From Mucilaginibacter pineti (GTDB lineage Bacteria; Bacteroidota; Bacteroidia; Sphingobacteriales; Sphingobacteriaceae), in assembly GCF_900101875.1 (NCBI RefSeq), contig NZ_FNAI01000009.1:124001-188000 (forward strand): a stretch of 64,000 nucleotides of DNA, in the 5' to 3' direction. This document shows positions 53,157 to 62,440 of this stretch, in pieces. The notes beneath the pieces were generated by a model. It worked only from the letters and a program-made list of their open reading frames with translations. It searched no databases and was not told the DNA's origin. The translations under genes and the position numbers were made by a program. Positions within the stretch are counted from its first letter, which is position 1, and every line of letters begins with the position of its first letter.

Positions 53157-53263
53157 CCCGCGAGGTTAGCGCAGCGTAACTCGTGGGTTGGCAAGGTTAA
53201 AGCCTTCGGCTTTATTCAGCTGAAAGCTGAAAACATGTTAGCCACGAGCTGAAAGCTCGCGGC
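53157..53263. repeat. Cluster of REP-like hairpins
   Basis: Four hairpins follow one another: CCCGCGAG with CTCGTGGG (53157-53187), AAAGCC with GGCTTT (53200-53214), TTCAGC with GCTGAA (53216-53232) and GCCACGAGC with GCTCGCGGC (53241-53263). The first and last are inverted relatives, so the whole looks like a two-ended REP unit. The rest of the 381-bp gap, to 53513, shows nothing. Confidence 0.7.
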
Positions 53264-53513
53264 AGTGAATGATCATCAAACTCCCTTACTGTTTCAAACC
53301 CCATAAAAGTGTTTTCATATTGCTGCTAAGTATGTGTTTTTTTAAGCGGCATAAAAAATAAAGTTGGAAGCGATTACTTTTTATACCACCCCAACATTCC
53401 ATTCAAAAAGCCCGAACATTGACAACTCCCGTGCTTTTGTGTTAAAGATATTTGGCCAAAAAATCTTACTTTAGTTTTTAATTCCTACTCCTGAACTTAC
53501 AATTACCTATATT

Positions 53514-53717
53514 ATGCTTTATTTTATCCTCTTACTCCCCTTTGTTATTGCGGCTGTAGCCGCTTACTTTATAACAATAGCTGTACGTAATAAACTAATT
53601 GCGAAGGCAAATAAACATGTTTCTCTTATCAGCACAGCAACATGTATTATTAGCTTTTTATTGATACTCGCAGCTGTAGCCTTCATTTTACTTTACAACC
53701 TGCGTATTGAAAGGTAA
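53514..53717 (+). CDS. Small membrane protein
   Basis: The 67-residue protein has two membrane segments (about 2-24 and 42-63) with a basic loop (RNKLIAKANK) between. No family is recognised. TACTTTAG about 45 bp upstream is a weak promoter match. It overlaps the convergent DUF2306 gene by 30 bp at the 3' ends. Confidence 0.5.
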   Translation: MLYFILLLPFVIAAVAAYFITIAVRNKLIAKANKHVSLISTATCIISFLLILAAVAFILLYNLRIER

Positions 53718-54278
53718 TGGTTTTTGCTTCTTTTTTATCAACCATTCGGCAAATAATAAATTAGGCACAAAGCCCATCCATGCATCAATCATGTATAGGT
53801 GCAATGGTTCAACGTATACAAAACTTAAGATAACTATTTTCCAGCATCGTAATGTAACTGCCGAAACAGTAAGGGCATAACTCCTTATCATAAACTGTTT
53901 ATGAGCCAAAACATTCCCCTTTTTAATTTCAGCTACCGCTTTATAGGTAAACCAAAACCAAAGGCAATCCAAGACAACAAATGCGATTTTGCCGGGTAAT
54001 TGTCCATTGGCATACACAGCCATGATCATGGCCGCCGGAAAGTTGATGAATAAAATATCGCAGGCGTATATTTTACCCATCAACCGATGTACATTCTTAT
54101 ATCCTTTTAATATCGAAGAAGAAAACTGCGTAAAGCCGGCAAGTAAAGCAAATATAACGGTAAACACATGTGTGTAGAACGCTATTTTCCAAGGCAAAAT
54201 ATGTATATAATCCTGCTTAAACTGCAAAAAACCAATATTATCCTGCATGGGCAAATAGCGTACAATACCCATAAGCAT
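53688..54278 (-). CDS. DUF2306 family membrane protein
   Basis: The protein, at least 196 residues long, has several membrane segments and the DUF2306 features: QFSSSILKGYKNVHRLMGKIYACD, HKQFMIRSYALTVSAVTLRCW. The ATG used here comes after a further open, hydrophobic stretch: the frame continues upstream without a stop, adding ISVYLLLSVAVFL and a charged lead. No ATG, GTG or TTG occurs there; a CTG at 54347 is the best candidate start. Function unknown; cytochrome-like relatives exist. Confidence 0.8.
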   Translation of the reverse strand: MLMGIVRYLPMQDNIGFLQFKQDYIHILPWKIAFYTHVFTVIFALLAGFTQFSSSILKGYKNVHRLMGKIYACDILFINFPAAMIMAVYANGQLPGKIAFVVLDCLWFWFTYKAVAEIKKGNVLAHKQFMIRSYALTVSAVTLRCWKIVILSFVYVEPLHLYMIDAWMGFVPNLLFAEWLIKKKQKPLPFNTQVVK

Positions 54279-54385
54279 TAAAAAAACAGCTACTGATAAA
54301 AGCAGGTAAACACTTATGGTTTTAAAAATATATCTTACAATTTCCAGTGATTTATAATTTAGTGAATGCTTGTAAAATAATTGGT

Positions 54386-57193
54386 TTAATGCGCTTCCAG
54401 CCAGTTTAAGCCAGTGCCAATTTCTACCATGATGGGTACCGTTGTTTTTATGGCGTTTTTCATGTTGTGCATAATGATGGGTTTTACAACTTCAACTTCA
54501 TCATGTGGTACATCAAACACCAACTCATCATGTACCTGCATGGTCATGCGGGCATCTAGCTTTTGGATGATAAACTCCTGGTGAATGTTTATCATGGCTA
54601 TCTTGATCATATCTGCCGCCGAACCTTGTATAGGCGCGTTAATGGCATTTCGCTCGGCAAAACCGCGTACGGTTGCGTTGGCAGAGTTGATATCCCTTAA
54701 ATACCGGCGCCTGCCCATCAGCGTGGTTACGTAGCCGTTTTCGCGGGCAAAGTTCATGGTATCGCTCATGTATTGTTTAATACCGGCAAACTGGATAAAA
54801 TACTGTTCAATAATATCTGCCGCCTCTTTACGCGGAATGCCCAGGCTTTGCGATAAACCAAATGCCGACTGCCCGTAAATAATACCGAAGTTAACTGCCT
54901 TGGCATTGCGGCGTTGCTCGCTGCTTACCTGGTCTAAAGCAATACCGTACACGTTGGCGGCAGTGGCAGTGTGGATATCCAGGTTATCAACAAAGGCCTG
55001 CATCATGTTTGGGTCTTTACTGATCTCGGCAATAATGCGCAGCTCTATCTGCGAATAATCGGCAGATACAATGGTATGCCCGGCATTCCTTGGGATAAAT
55101 GCTTTACGCACTTCCCTGCCCCGCTCTGTGCGGATGGGGATGTTTTGCAGGTTGGGGTTATTGCTGCTTAACCGGCCAGTTGCCGCTACCGCCTGGTTAT
55201 AGGAGGTATGCACCCTGCCGGTTTTAGGGTTAACCATTTGCGGCAAAGCATCAACATAGGTTGATTTTAGTTTTTGCAGCTGGCGAAAATCAAGAATATC
55301 ACGTACAATATCGCTTTTGGCGGCAAGGGCAAGCAACACATCTTCGCCGGTTTGATACTGTCCTGTTTTTGTTTTTTTTGCTTTAGGGTCCAACAGCAGT
55401 TTTTCAAACAATACCTCGCCCAGTTGCTTTGGCGATGCAATATTGAACTTTACGCCTGCTTTTTCAAACACTGTTTTTTCCAGCTTGCCGATATCAGTTT
55501 CCAGTTCCTTGCTAAATTCGCGCAGGGTATCATGGTCTATCTTTACGCCTTCGTATTCAATATCGGCCAGTACGTATATCAAGGGGTGCTCAATTTCGTG
55601 GATGAGCTTTTCGCTTTCCACCTCTTTAAGCTTTGGTTCAAAAATGGTTTTAAGCTGCAGGGTAATATCGGCATCCTCGGCAGCATATTCCTTTATCTTC
55701 TCGATCTCTACATCACGCATGTTGCCTTGGTTTTTGCCTTTAGCACCTATGAGTTCGGTAATAGAAACCGGTTTATAGCCCAGGTAATTTTCTGACAGGA
55801 TATCCATTCCGTGGCGGGTATCCGGATCTATCACGTAATGGGCCATCATGGTATCAAACAGGCTGCCTTTTACCTGCACGTTATACCATTTCAGCATCAG
55901 GATATCAAACTTTAAGTTTTGCCCAATCTTGCCAATTTTATCATTCTCCAATACCGGTTTAAATTCGGCCACTATGCTTTTTACCACTTCCTGATCTGCC
56001 GGAACGGGTACATACCAGGCCTCGCCCGCCTTAACCGCGAAGGATAAACCTACCAGTTCGCAATGGTTGGCATCGGTGCCCGTGGTTTCGGTATCAAAAC
56101 AAAATGATTCCTGCTGTTGCAGCAAAGCAATCAGCTCGGCACGGGTTTCAACCGTATCGGCCAGGTGGTATTGGTGGGGTACGTTATTGATGTTTTTTGA
56201 GGCGATAACCAGGTCTTCGTGAATATCTTTCACATCAACGGTCATGGTGGTACGGCGTTCTTCAACCGGCGAGCCAAACAAGTCGGTTTGGGTACCAGCT
56301 GCTTTAAACTCGGTAATAGAAAAATCATCGCCAAAAACACGCCTGCCCAGCGTACGGAATTCCAGTTCGGCAAAAAGCGGCTCCAGTAACTCCTTGCTTG
56401 GGGCGCATATTTCCAGGCCTTCCTCATCCAGTTCAACGGGTACGTTCAATAATATGGTAGCCAGCTTTTTTGAGAGTAAACCTTGCTCGGCAAAGTTCTC
56501 CACGTTTTCGCGCTGCTTGCCTTTTAGTTCATGGCTATGAGCAATGATCTCTTCCATTGAGCCGTATTGTTTAATAAGCGCTTTGGCCGTTTTTTCGCCA
56601 ATGCCGGGGATGCCGGGGATATTATCTACCGCATCGCCCCATAAACCTAAAATATCTATAACCTGCTCAACGCGTTCAATTTCCCATTTCTCCAGCACTT
56701 CCTTAACCCCCAATATCTCCATATCGTTACCCATGCGGGCAGGTTTGTAAATGCGGATATTTTCTGATACCAGTTGCGCAAAATCCTTATCGGGTGTCAT
56801 ACAATAAACCTGGTAGCCCTTCTGTTCGGCCTTTTTAGCAAGGGTTCCTATGATGTCATCTGCCTCGTACCCATCTGATGTGATAACTGGTATATTGAAA
56901 CCTAATATGAGCTTTACCACGTAAGGCAAGGCTTTTGACAGGTCCTCAGGCATGGCTTCGCGGTGGGCCTTATAGGCTTCGTAATCGGTATGGCGTTCGG
57001 TTGGTGCTTCGGTATCAAAAACCACAGCCATATGGGTTGGTTTTTCTTTCTTCAAAACATCAAGCAGGGTGTTGGTAAAACCCATTACTGCCGATGTATT
57101 TAACCCGCCCGATGTAAACCGCGGACTTTTACTTAAAGCAAAATGCGCCCGGTAAATAAGGGCCATGCCATCCAAAAGGAATAGTTTTTTCAT
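54386..57193 (-). CDS. polA: DNA polymerase I
   Basis: All three domains are present in 935 residues. The 5'-3' exonuclease (about 1-290) has DGMALIYRAHFAL and GIGEKTA. The 3'-5' exonuclease (about 320-500) has DTETTGTD and is likely active, with later D in YAAEDADITLQL. The polymerase has DYSQIELRI (motif A), RRNAKAVNFGIIYG (motif B) and VHDELVFD (motif C). It fills gaps in repair and Okazaki processing. It is monocistronic. Confidence 0.97.
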   Translation of the reverse strand: MKKLFLLDGMALIYRAHFALSKSPRFTSGGLNTSAVMGFTNTLLDVLKKEKPTHMAVVFDTEAPTERHTDYEAYKAHREAMPEDLSKALPYVVKLILGFNIPVITSDGYEADDIIGTLAKKAEQKGYQVYCMTPDKDFAQLVSENIRIYKPARMGNDMEILGVKEVLEKWEIERVEQVIDILGLWGDAVDNIPGIPGIGEKTAKALIKQYGSMEEIIAHSHELKGKQRENVENFAEQGLLSKKLATILLNVPVELDEEGLEICAPSKELLEPLFAELEFRTLGRRVFGDDFSITEFKAAGTQTDLFGSPVEERRTTMTVDVKDIHEDLVIASKNINNVPHQYHLADTVETRAELIALLQQQESFCFDTETTGTDANHCELVGLSFAVKAGEAWYVPVPADQEVVKSIVAEFKPVLENDKIGKIGQNLKFDILMLKWYNVQVKGSLFDTMMAHYVIDPDTRHGMDILSENYLGYKPVSITELIGAKGKNQGNMRDVEIEKIKEYAAEDADITLQLKTIFEPKLKEVESEKLIHEIEHPLIYVLADIEYEGVKIDHDTLREFSKELETDIGKLEKTVFEKAGVKFNIASPKQLGEVLFEKLLLDPKAKKTKTGQYQTGEDVLLALAAKSDIVRDILDFRQLQKLKSTYVDALPQMVNPKTGRVHTSYNQAVAATGRLSSNNPNLQNIPIRTERGREVRKAFIPRNAGHTIVSADYSQIELRIIAEISKDPNMMQAFVDNLDIHTATAANVYGIALDQVSSEQRRNAKAVNFGIIYGQSAFGLSQSLGIPRKEAADIIEQYFIQFAGIKQYMSDTMNFARENGYVTTLMGRRRYLRDINSANATVRGFAERNAINAPIQGSAADMIKIAMINIHQEFIIQKLDARMTMQVHDELVFDVPHDEVEVVKPIIMHNMKNAIKTTVPIMVEIGTGLNWLEAH

Positions 57194-57383
57194 TATGTAT
57201 GATTAGGCTGATTGTAATATGATCTCACTGATTAAAGTGATTTTTATTGATAATCAGCAGATACTTATTAAAGATCAAATTGAATTGTCGCTTTTCAAAA
57301 ATACAATTTATGTTGATGTGTTGATACCTTCATTTGCTAAAGCTTCTTCCCACACTAATGCAGGTTGTTTAATGATGATGCTT

Positions 57384-57728
57384 TTAAGCTTCATTCAATT
57401 CATCCCAATACTCCACGGCGCGGCGATAGTGCGGGATCACTATAGAGCCGCCAATCAGGTTGGCTATCATAAATATCTCGTTCATCTCGTCGTGCTTTAC
57501 ACCGGCCTCATGGCATTTGCCGAGGTGATATTTTATACAATCGTCGCAGCGCAGTACCATGCTGGCAACCAGGCCAAGCATTTCCTTTGTTTTTACATCC
57601 AGGGCGCCATCGGCATAGCTGGTGGTATCCAGCGCAAAAAAACGTTTTATATTGGTGTTGGCGGTTTCCATTATCCTGTCGTTCATTTTGGTACGATAGG
57701 CGTCGAACTCTTCTGTTAGCTTTCCCAT
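57384..57728 (-). CDS. Carboxymuconolactone decarboxylase family protein
   Basis: The 114-residue AhpD-like helical protein has the redox CxxC and His in LRCDDCIKYHLGKC. Members include muconolactone enzymes and peroxidase partners; a thiol-based reductase role is likely from the CxxC pair. TAATTTGC upstream is a weak promoter match. It is alone, between polA and a VOC gene. Confidence 0.9.
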   Translation of the reverse strand: MGKLTEEFDAYRTKMNDRIMETANTNIKRFFALDTTSYADGALDVKTKEMLGLVASMVLRCDDCIKYHLGKCHEAGVKHDEMNEIFMIANLIGGSIVIPHYRRAVEYWDELNEA

Positions 57729-57858
57729 ATTAGTTAGTGTTCTGTTTTAAATTAGCAAATTAATGATTGGTTTTGTGCCAATAAAATTAGCATTTTAAAT
57801 ATTAATCCCTATTTTTATTGACCGGGTATTGATAATTTTACCGGATAATAAGAAAACC

Positions 57859-58236
57859 ATGGAAAGCATATCACCCAATATTTTTGTAAAGGATATTAAC
57901 GAAACCATCAAGTTTTATCACCTGTTGGGTTTCGAACTCGCGGTTACCGTGCCGCAAACCGGTACCGATTTTGTTTGGGCCATGATGACCAAAGGTAACG
58001 TAACCTTCATGTTTCAAACCTTTGCCAGCCTGGGCAATGAATTGCCTGATATAAGCCGTGCAGACGGAGCTTCCATGCTACTATATATCAACGTGAAAAA
58101 TATCCGTACATTTTTTGAACAGATAAAAGACCTGGTTCCTGTAATTAAAGGGTTAGAAACTACTTTTTATGGCGCTACAGAGTTTTCCATAAAAGACAAC
58201 AATAACTACGTGCTCACCTTTGCCGAAGACGAGTAA
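57859..58236 (+). CDS. VOC family (glyoxalase-like) protein
   Basis: The 125-residue single VOC module has ISPNIFVKDINETIKFYHLLGFE and the closing FSIKDNNNYVLTFAEDE, with E at the metal position. Such proteins range from glyoxalases to antibiotic-binding proteins; the role here is open. The frame extends ten codons to a TTG; the ATG at 57859 begins the fold. Confidence 0.88.
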   Translation: MESISPNIFVKDINETIKFYHLLGFELAVTVPQTGTDFVWAMMTKGNVTFMFQTFASLGNELPDISRADGASMLLYINVKNIRTFFEQIKDLVPVIKGLETTFYGATEFSIKDNNNYVLTFAEDE

Positions 58237-58321
58237 GCAAACTTTAATACGCTCGCTATTTATTTCTTCCCCTGCTAATATTATTTAGGAATAGGTGTAA
58301 TTTTGCGCCTTAATTATATGT

Positions 58322-59581
58322 ATGAAATTTTTATACCTAACACTACTTTTATCACTTTCTATTTCGTTACTACACGCGCAAAGCAACTATAAACCAGGGT
58401 ACATTATTAATAATAATAAAGACACATTAAAGGGTTTTATTAATTACCGCGAATGGTCAAAAAATCCACAATCCATAAAATTTAAGCCAGGTACCGATGC
58501 GCAGCCGGTAAACTATACGGTGAATAATATAAACGAATTTGCGGTTAGTAATTTGGAATACTATAAGAAGTTTATTGTAAGGGTGAGCAGAAATAATGTC
58601 GACGTTTCTTCTTTACCGTCGCGACCTGATACGTCTTATAGTATCGATACCGTGTTTTTAAAGAATATTGTAAATGGAAAGCACATCTCCTTGTTTAGTT
58701 TTTCAGACGATTTGAAAGTGCGGTATTACGTGTTTAATAATAATAGCAAACGCATAGATGAATTGAAGTATAATTTATATATGGACGATCAGACAAATAC
58801 TGTGGTAACTGGTGTAGGTTATAAAGCGCAGCTATCGCAATATGCATCGGCCTATCAACCGGAAAATAGCAAGCTGGGTTCAAAAATTTTAGCCCGCCAA
58901 TACCGTGAAATTGATCTGGTACAAATTTTCAGAGCCATAAACGGTGGTACAGACCAGCAAATAACACACAGCACATCGGGTGTAAGGTATTATGCAGGGG
59001 CGGGAGCAAAAAGCACAAAGCTTGTTTTTAGTGGCGATAACGGCCCATTTGCCGATAACGTTGGCCAAACAAAGACATCTCCAACGCTATCTGCCGGTAT
59101 AGATATCTTTGATAACATCTCCACAAAAAGATTTTTTCTCCGGATAAATGTTGATGCCGGTGTTAATCATTTTAATATATCAAATACTAAAGTAACAGAG
59201 CCTACGGGAATCCACAAAAAATCAGATCTTTATTTTAAGCAGTATTCGCTTTCTGTTTCGCCGCAGGTAATGTATAATATATATTCGGCCAATAATTTTC
59301 AGGCTTTTATAGGAGCTGGTGTTTCGTTTAATACAGCTGCCTATAACAACTATAATTACATTAGCAGCATTAACGGCGGCACCGAAGAAATAATTAATAA
59401 ATACCCCGAATTTCAAAAGTTTTATATATCATTTCCCTTTAAGGCAGGGATGCTTATTAATAAACACATGGAGTTGTATGGAGCATACTCGCTTCCTACA
59501 TCAATTACACAATATACTATGTTTTCGGCAAGTGTTTCGGCTTATCAGGTGGGCATTAACTACGTATTTGGCAATAAATAA
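58322..59581 (+). CDS. Secreted beta-barrel protein of unknown function
   Basis: A signal peptide (1-19) precedes a small strand-rich domain (about 20-190, NNNKDTLKGFINYREW) and a C-terminal barrel (about 220-419) with alternating strands and the closing YQVGINYVFGNK. This is a common layout for Bacteroidota outer-membrane proteins. No exact family is claimed. It ends at a bidirectional terminator. Confidence 0.72.
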   Translation: MKFLYLTLLLSLSISLLHAQSNYKPGYIINNNKDTLKGFINYREWSKNPQSIKFKPGTDAQPVNYTVNNINEFAVSNLEYYKKFIVRVSRNNVDVSSLPSRPDTSYSIDTVFLKNIVNGKHISLFSFSDDLKVRYYVFNNNSKRIDELKYNLYMDDQTNTVVTGVGYKAQLSQYASAYQPENSKLGSKILARQYREIDLVQIFRAINGGTDQQITHSTSGVRYYAGAGAKSTKLVFSGDNGPFADNVGQTKTSPTLSAGIDIFDNISTKRFFLRINVDAGVNHFNISNTKVTEPTGIHKKSDLYFKQYSLSVSPQVMYNIYSANNFQAFIGAGVSFNTAAYNNYNYISSINGGTEEIINKYPEFQKFYISFPFKAGMLINKHMELYGAYSLPTSITQYTMFSASVSAYQVGINYVFGNK

Positions 59582-59610
59582 TAACACTGGCTATAAACCG
59601 ATTTCCCCTA

Positions 59611-59652
59611 AAACAAAAACAGGTGCCTTTTGGGGCACCTGTTTTTGTTTTA
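59611..59652. terminator. Bidirectional terminator at convergent ends
   Basis: AAACAAAAACAGGTGCC and GGCACCTGTTTTTGTTT pair around a 6-nt loop. The distal arm includes the stop codon of the M13 peptidase. Confidence 0.88.
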
Positions 59653-61707
59653 CCATATCTTCACCCGCTTATCCGGATCGAGCCACATTTTATCGCCTTT
59701 TTTAATGTGAAAGGCTTCGTAAAACTCGGGCACATCAGTAAACGGACCGTTTACACGCATAAAGCCTGGCGCATGTTCGTTAGTAAGGATCTGGCTGGAT
59801 AGGGATTCCTGCCTTTCCTGCCCAAGCCAGCCCAGCGCATAGCCCAAAAAGTACCGCTGCAATGGCGTAAGGCCATTAATAGATTTTCCTTCTTTATACT
59901 GATCTGTCTTTTTAAACGCATCCAAACCAATAACTATACCGCCTAAATCGGCAATGTTTTCGCCTTGGGTTGCTTTACCGTTTACGTGCAAGCCGTAAAT
60001 GCTGTATCCGTTAAACTGGTTAACAAGCATTTGCGCGTGCTGCGTAAACTTAACAGAATCCTGCGGTTGCCACCAGGCCTTTAAATTACCCTCGGCATCA
60101 AACTGGCGGCCTTCATCATCAAAGCCATGTGTCATTTCATGGCCAATGGTTGATGCGGCGGCATAGCCGTATATAACGGCGTCGTCAATATTTTCGTCCT
60201 TGAACCCGGGGATAGTAAAAATACCGGCAGGCAGTACAATTTCGTTGTTTGATGGATTGTAGTAGGCGTTGTAGGTTTGCGGTGTCATCCCCCACTCGGT
60301 ACGGTCAACAGGTTTACCCAGTTTGGCCGCGCTGAATTTATGATGCCAGTTGTTGGCGCGCATAACGTTTAATACATATGGTCCGCGGTCTATCTCCAGG
60401 GTCGAAAAATCTTTCCATTTATCCGGATAGCCAACCTTTGGCATTACCTTGCCCAGTTTGTAGTACGCTTTTTCTTTGGTTGCGGGGCTCATCCACTCCA
60501 GTTTTTCAATATGTTCTTTAAAGCTGGCGCGCATTACCTCCACCAGTTTTACGTAGCGCTCTTTGGTTTTTTCGGGAAAGTATTCCTTTACAAAGATCTG
60601 TCCTAATACTTCGCCCATTAAGCCGTTCTCTTCATCAAGCACACGTTTCCAGCGGGGCAGCTGTTCTTTATTGCCGCTTAAAACCATTTCATAAAACCTG
60701 AAAAGTTCCTGATCAAATGGCTTGCTTAAGTTAGATCCGAAGCTGGTAATGAGGTTTTTGCGCAGATAGTTTTTCCAATCGTTAATGGTATAAGTATGCA
60801 GCGCTTTATTAAATGCGCGGTAATACTCGGGCTGGCCAACAATTACGGTGTCAACGTTCTTGTAATCCATTTGCTCAAATGTTGCTTTCCAGTCAACATC
60901 GGGCGCAAGTTTGCTTAGCCCGGCCAGCGGCATTTTGTTGTAGTTGTGGTACGGATCGCGGAGGTCTTCCAGTTTGCGGCTGCTATCGGCCAAAAAGGTT
61001 TCTAACGCATAGGTTTTTTTAGCGGCGGCATTGGCAGCATCGGCAGGTAATCCACCCAGCTTAAACATAGTGGGCAGGTGTTTTTGCTGATAATCTGTAC
61101 GGATGGCAACGCTGTGCGCATCGGTATTAAAATAATAATCGCGGTTGGGCAGCCCTATGCCAGATTGGCCCAGCTGCAAAACTATTTTATTGCTGTTTTT
61201 GGCATCCTGCCCCGGATAAGCGCCAATGGGGGTTTCTACCCCTATGGTTTTAAAGTGGGCAAATGCTTGTACCAGGCTTTTTATATCAGTTATCTTGTCA
61301 ATTTTATCCAGCTCGTCTTTTAACGGCGAAATGCCCAGCTTTTCTATAGATACGGTATCCATACCGCTGAAATAAAAGTCGCCTATTTTTTGGGTGTTGC
61401 TGCCTTTGGGGGCGTTGGCTTTAACGGCATCTTCATTTATCTTTTTCATGCGGTTGCGCAGTTCTTCCTCAACTACGTTACCTATACCCCAGGACGAGTA
61501 TGCGCCGGGGATGGGATTTTTTTTAAGCCAGGCGCCATTGGCATACTTAAAAAAGTCATCGCCAGGTTTTACGGTGGTATCCATGTTTTTTATCACCGGG
61601 TCGTTTTCGGCATAAATTTTTGATTTATCCTCGCCGCCGCATGCGGCCAGCAGCAGCGATACACATGATGCCGCTAAAATTGCGTTAACTGAATGTTTTT
61701 TGATCAT
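59650..61707 (-). CDS. M13 family metallopeptidase lipoprotein
   Basis: The 685-residue neprilysin-like protease has a lipobox LAAC (Cys22), zinc motif HEMTH in TIGHEMTHGFDDEG, the third ligand Glu in GENIADLGG, and the C-terminal substrate segment MRVNGPFTDVPEFYEAF. It should degrade peptides at the cell envelope. The length is normal for PepO-type proteins. It is monocistronic, with an AT-rich upstream region. Confidence 0.95.
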   Translation of the reverse strand: MIKKHSVNAILAASCVSLLLAACGGEDKSKIYAENDPVIKNMDTTVKPGDDFFKYANGAWLKKNPIPGAYSSWGIGNVVEEELRNRMKKINEDAVKANAPKGSNTQKIGDFYFSGMDTVSIEKLGISPLKDELDKIDKITDIKSLVQAFAHFKTIGVETPIGAYPGQDAKNSNKIVLQLGQSGIGLPNRDYYFNTDAHSVAIRTDYQQKHLPTMFKLGGLPADAANAAAKKTYALETFLADSSRKLEDLRDPYHNYNKMPLAGLSKLAPDVDWKATFEQMDYKNVDTVIVGQPEYYRAFNKALHTYTINDWKNYLRKNLITSFGSNLSKPFDQELFRFYEMVLSGNKEQLPRWKRVLDEENGLMGEVLGQIFVKEYFPEKTKERYVKLVEVMRASFKEHIEKLEWMSPATKEKAYYKLGKVMPKVGYPDKWKDFSTLEIDRGPYVLNVMRANNWHHKFSAAKLGKPVDRTEWGMTPQTYNAYYNPSNNEIVLPAGIFTIPGFKDENIDDAVIYGYAAASTIGHEMTHGFDDEGRQFDAEGNLKAWWQPQDSVKFTQHAQMLVNQFNGYSIYGLHVNGKATQGENIADLGGIVIGLDAFKKTDQYKEGKSINGLTPLQRYFLGYALGWLGQERQESLSSQILTNEHAPGFMRVNGPFTDVPEFYEAFHIKKGDKMWLDPDKRVKIW

Positions 61708-61792
61708 AAAATTGAACGGTGTATTAAATAAAATACATTAACTGTATAAAAAAAAGGATTCCTTGACAGCAATTTAACCCCAAATAACGTAT

Positions 61793-62035
61793 TTAATATA
61801 TCCCCTGGAAAAAACCCGCCAGTGAAACATCAAAATAATAACAAACTTTGCGCAGGGTATCCAGCCTTATATCAATCTTTCCAGACTCCAGCCGGGCAAT
61901 ATTAATGTTTGTTTCGCCAAAAAATTTTTCCTGTGTAACTTGATTTTGCCGTCGTAAATTTTTTATCTGCAAAGCAATTTTTTTCTTAAATGCCTCGTCA
62001 GAATTACTAAGGTATTCAAAATCAGTAAGTAACAT
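61793..62035 (-). CDS. XRE-family helix-turn-helix regulator
   Basis: The 80-residue protein is essentially one HTH_3 domain (about 20-75): IKNLRRQNQVTQEKFFGETNINIARLESGKIDIRLDTLRKVCYYF. It has the size of small restriction or toxin-antitoxin regulators, but neither kind of partner is next to it. Just upstream lies a 23-bp perfect inverted repeat that could be its binding site. Confidence 0.85.
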   Translation of the reverse strand: MLLTDFEYLSNSDEAFKKKIALQIKNLRRQNQVTQEKFFGETNINIARLESGKIDIRLDTLRKVCYYFDVSLAGFFQGIY

Positions 62036-62114
62036 AATGTAATTGGGCTAATATATAAATTGGTTGATACGCGGGCTTGAAAATAAATTACAAACTAAAA
62101 CTAATGTACGTTAA

Positions 62115-62165
62115 AAAAACCAAAAATAATAAGCGTTTAAACAACGTTTATTATTTTTGGTTTTT
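62115..62165. repeat. Long AT-rich inverted repeat near the XRE gene
   Basis: Arms of 23 bp (62115-62137 and 62143-62165, starting AAAAACCAAAAATAATAA) match except for one G-T pair, around a 5-nt loop. It lies about 80 bp upstream of the XRE start. Confidence 0.85.
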
Positions 62166-62193
62166 AATATACAGTAATAAATATTTGTGGCAA

Positions 62194-62380
62194 TAAATTT
62201 GTTTAGAGTTACTCGCCCTGCATGAAATCTGTGAAAAAATTAAATCACCTACCTGTGAAAAACATTTTTTTTGAATTCTCAGACGCCCAAGTTGAGATTT
62301 TTTGTTCTTTGTTTTGGGTTTAATCAATAGTTTAAATTAATTAGGGGAAAGGGAGCTTCGAAAACGGCTCTCTTTTTTTT
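62194..62380 (+). ncRNA. Candidate leader or small RNA before acyl-CoA dehydrogenase
   Basis: TAAATTTG at 62194-62201 fits the -7 consensus, and a terminator-like hairpin ends at 62380, before the coding start. A transcript of about 170 nt would have no clear ORF. It could be a small RNA or an attenuated leader of the acyl-CoA dehydrogenase gene. Together with the AT-rich palindrome, this is what the 405-bp gap contains. Confidence 0.3.
62348..62380 (+). terminator. Terminator-like hairpin upstream of acyl-CoA dehydrogenase
   Basis: AAAGGGAGC pairs with GCTCTCTTT (one mismatch) and a run of eight T follows. It lies 60 bp before the start codon, so it could act as an attenuator. Confidence 0.65.
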
Positions 62381-62440
62381 GTTAAACATTTTTTGCTATG
62401 CACGCATAGCAATTGCTATATTTATGCTTTAAAATATACC

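Noticed and set aside
55274..55795. 173-codon plus-strand frame
   Set aside because: It is antisense to polA and matches nothing.
57219..57719. 166-codon plus-strand frame
   Set aside because: It is antisense to the carboxymuconolactone decarboxylase-like gene and has no recognisable features.
61793..62035. Toxin-antitoxin pair with the XRE gene
   Set aside because: No small toxin gene is adjacent on either side; the neighbours are an M13 peptidase and an acyl-CoA dehydrogenase.
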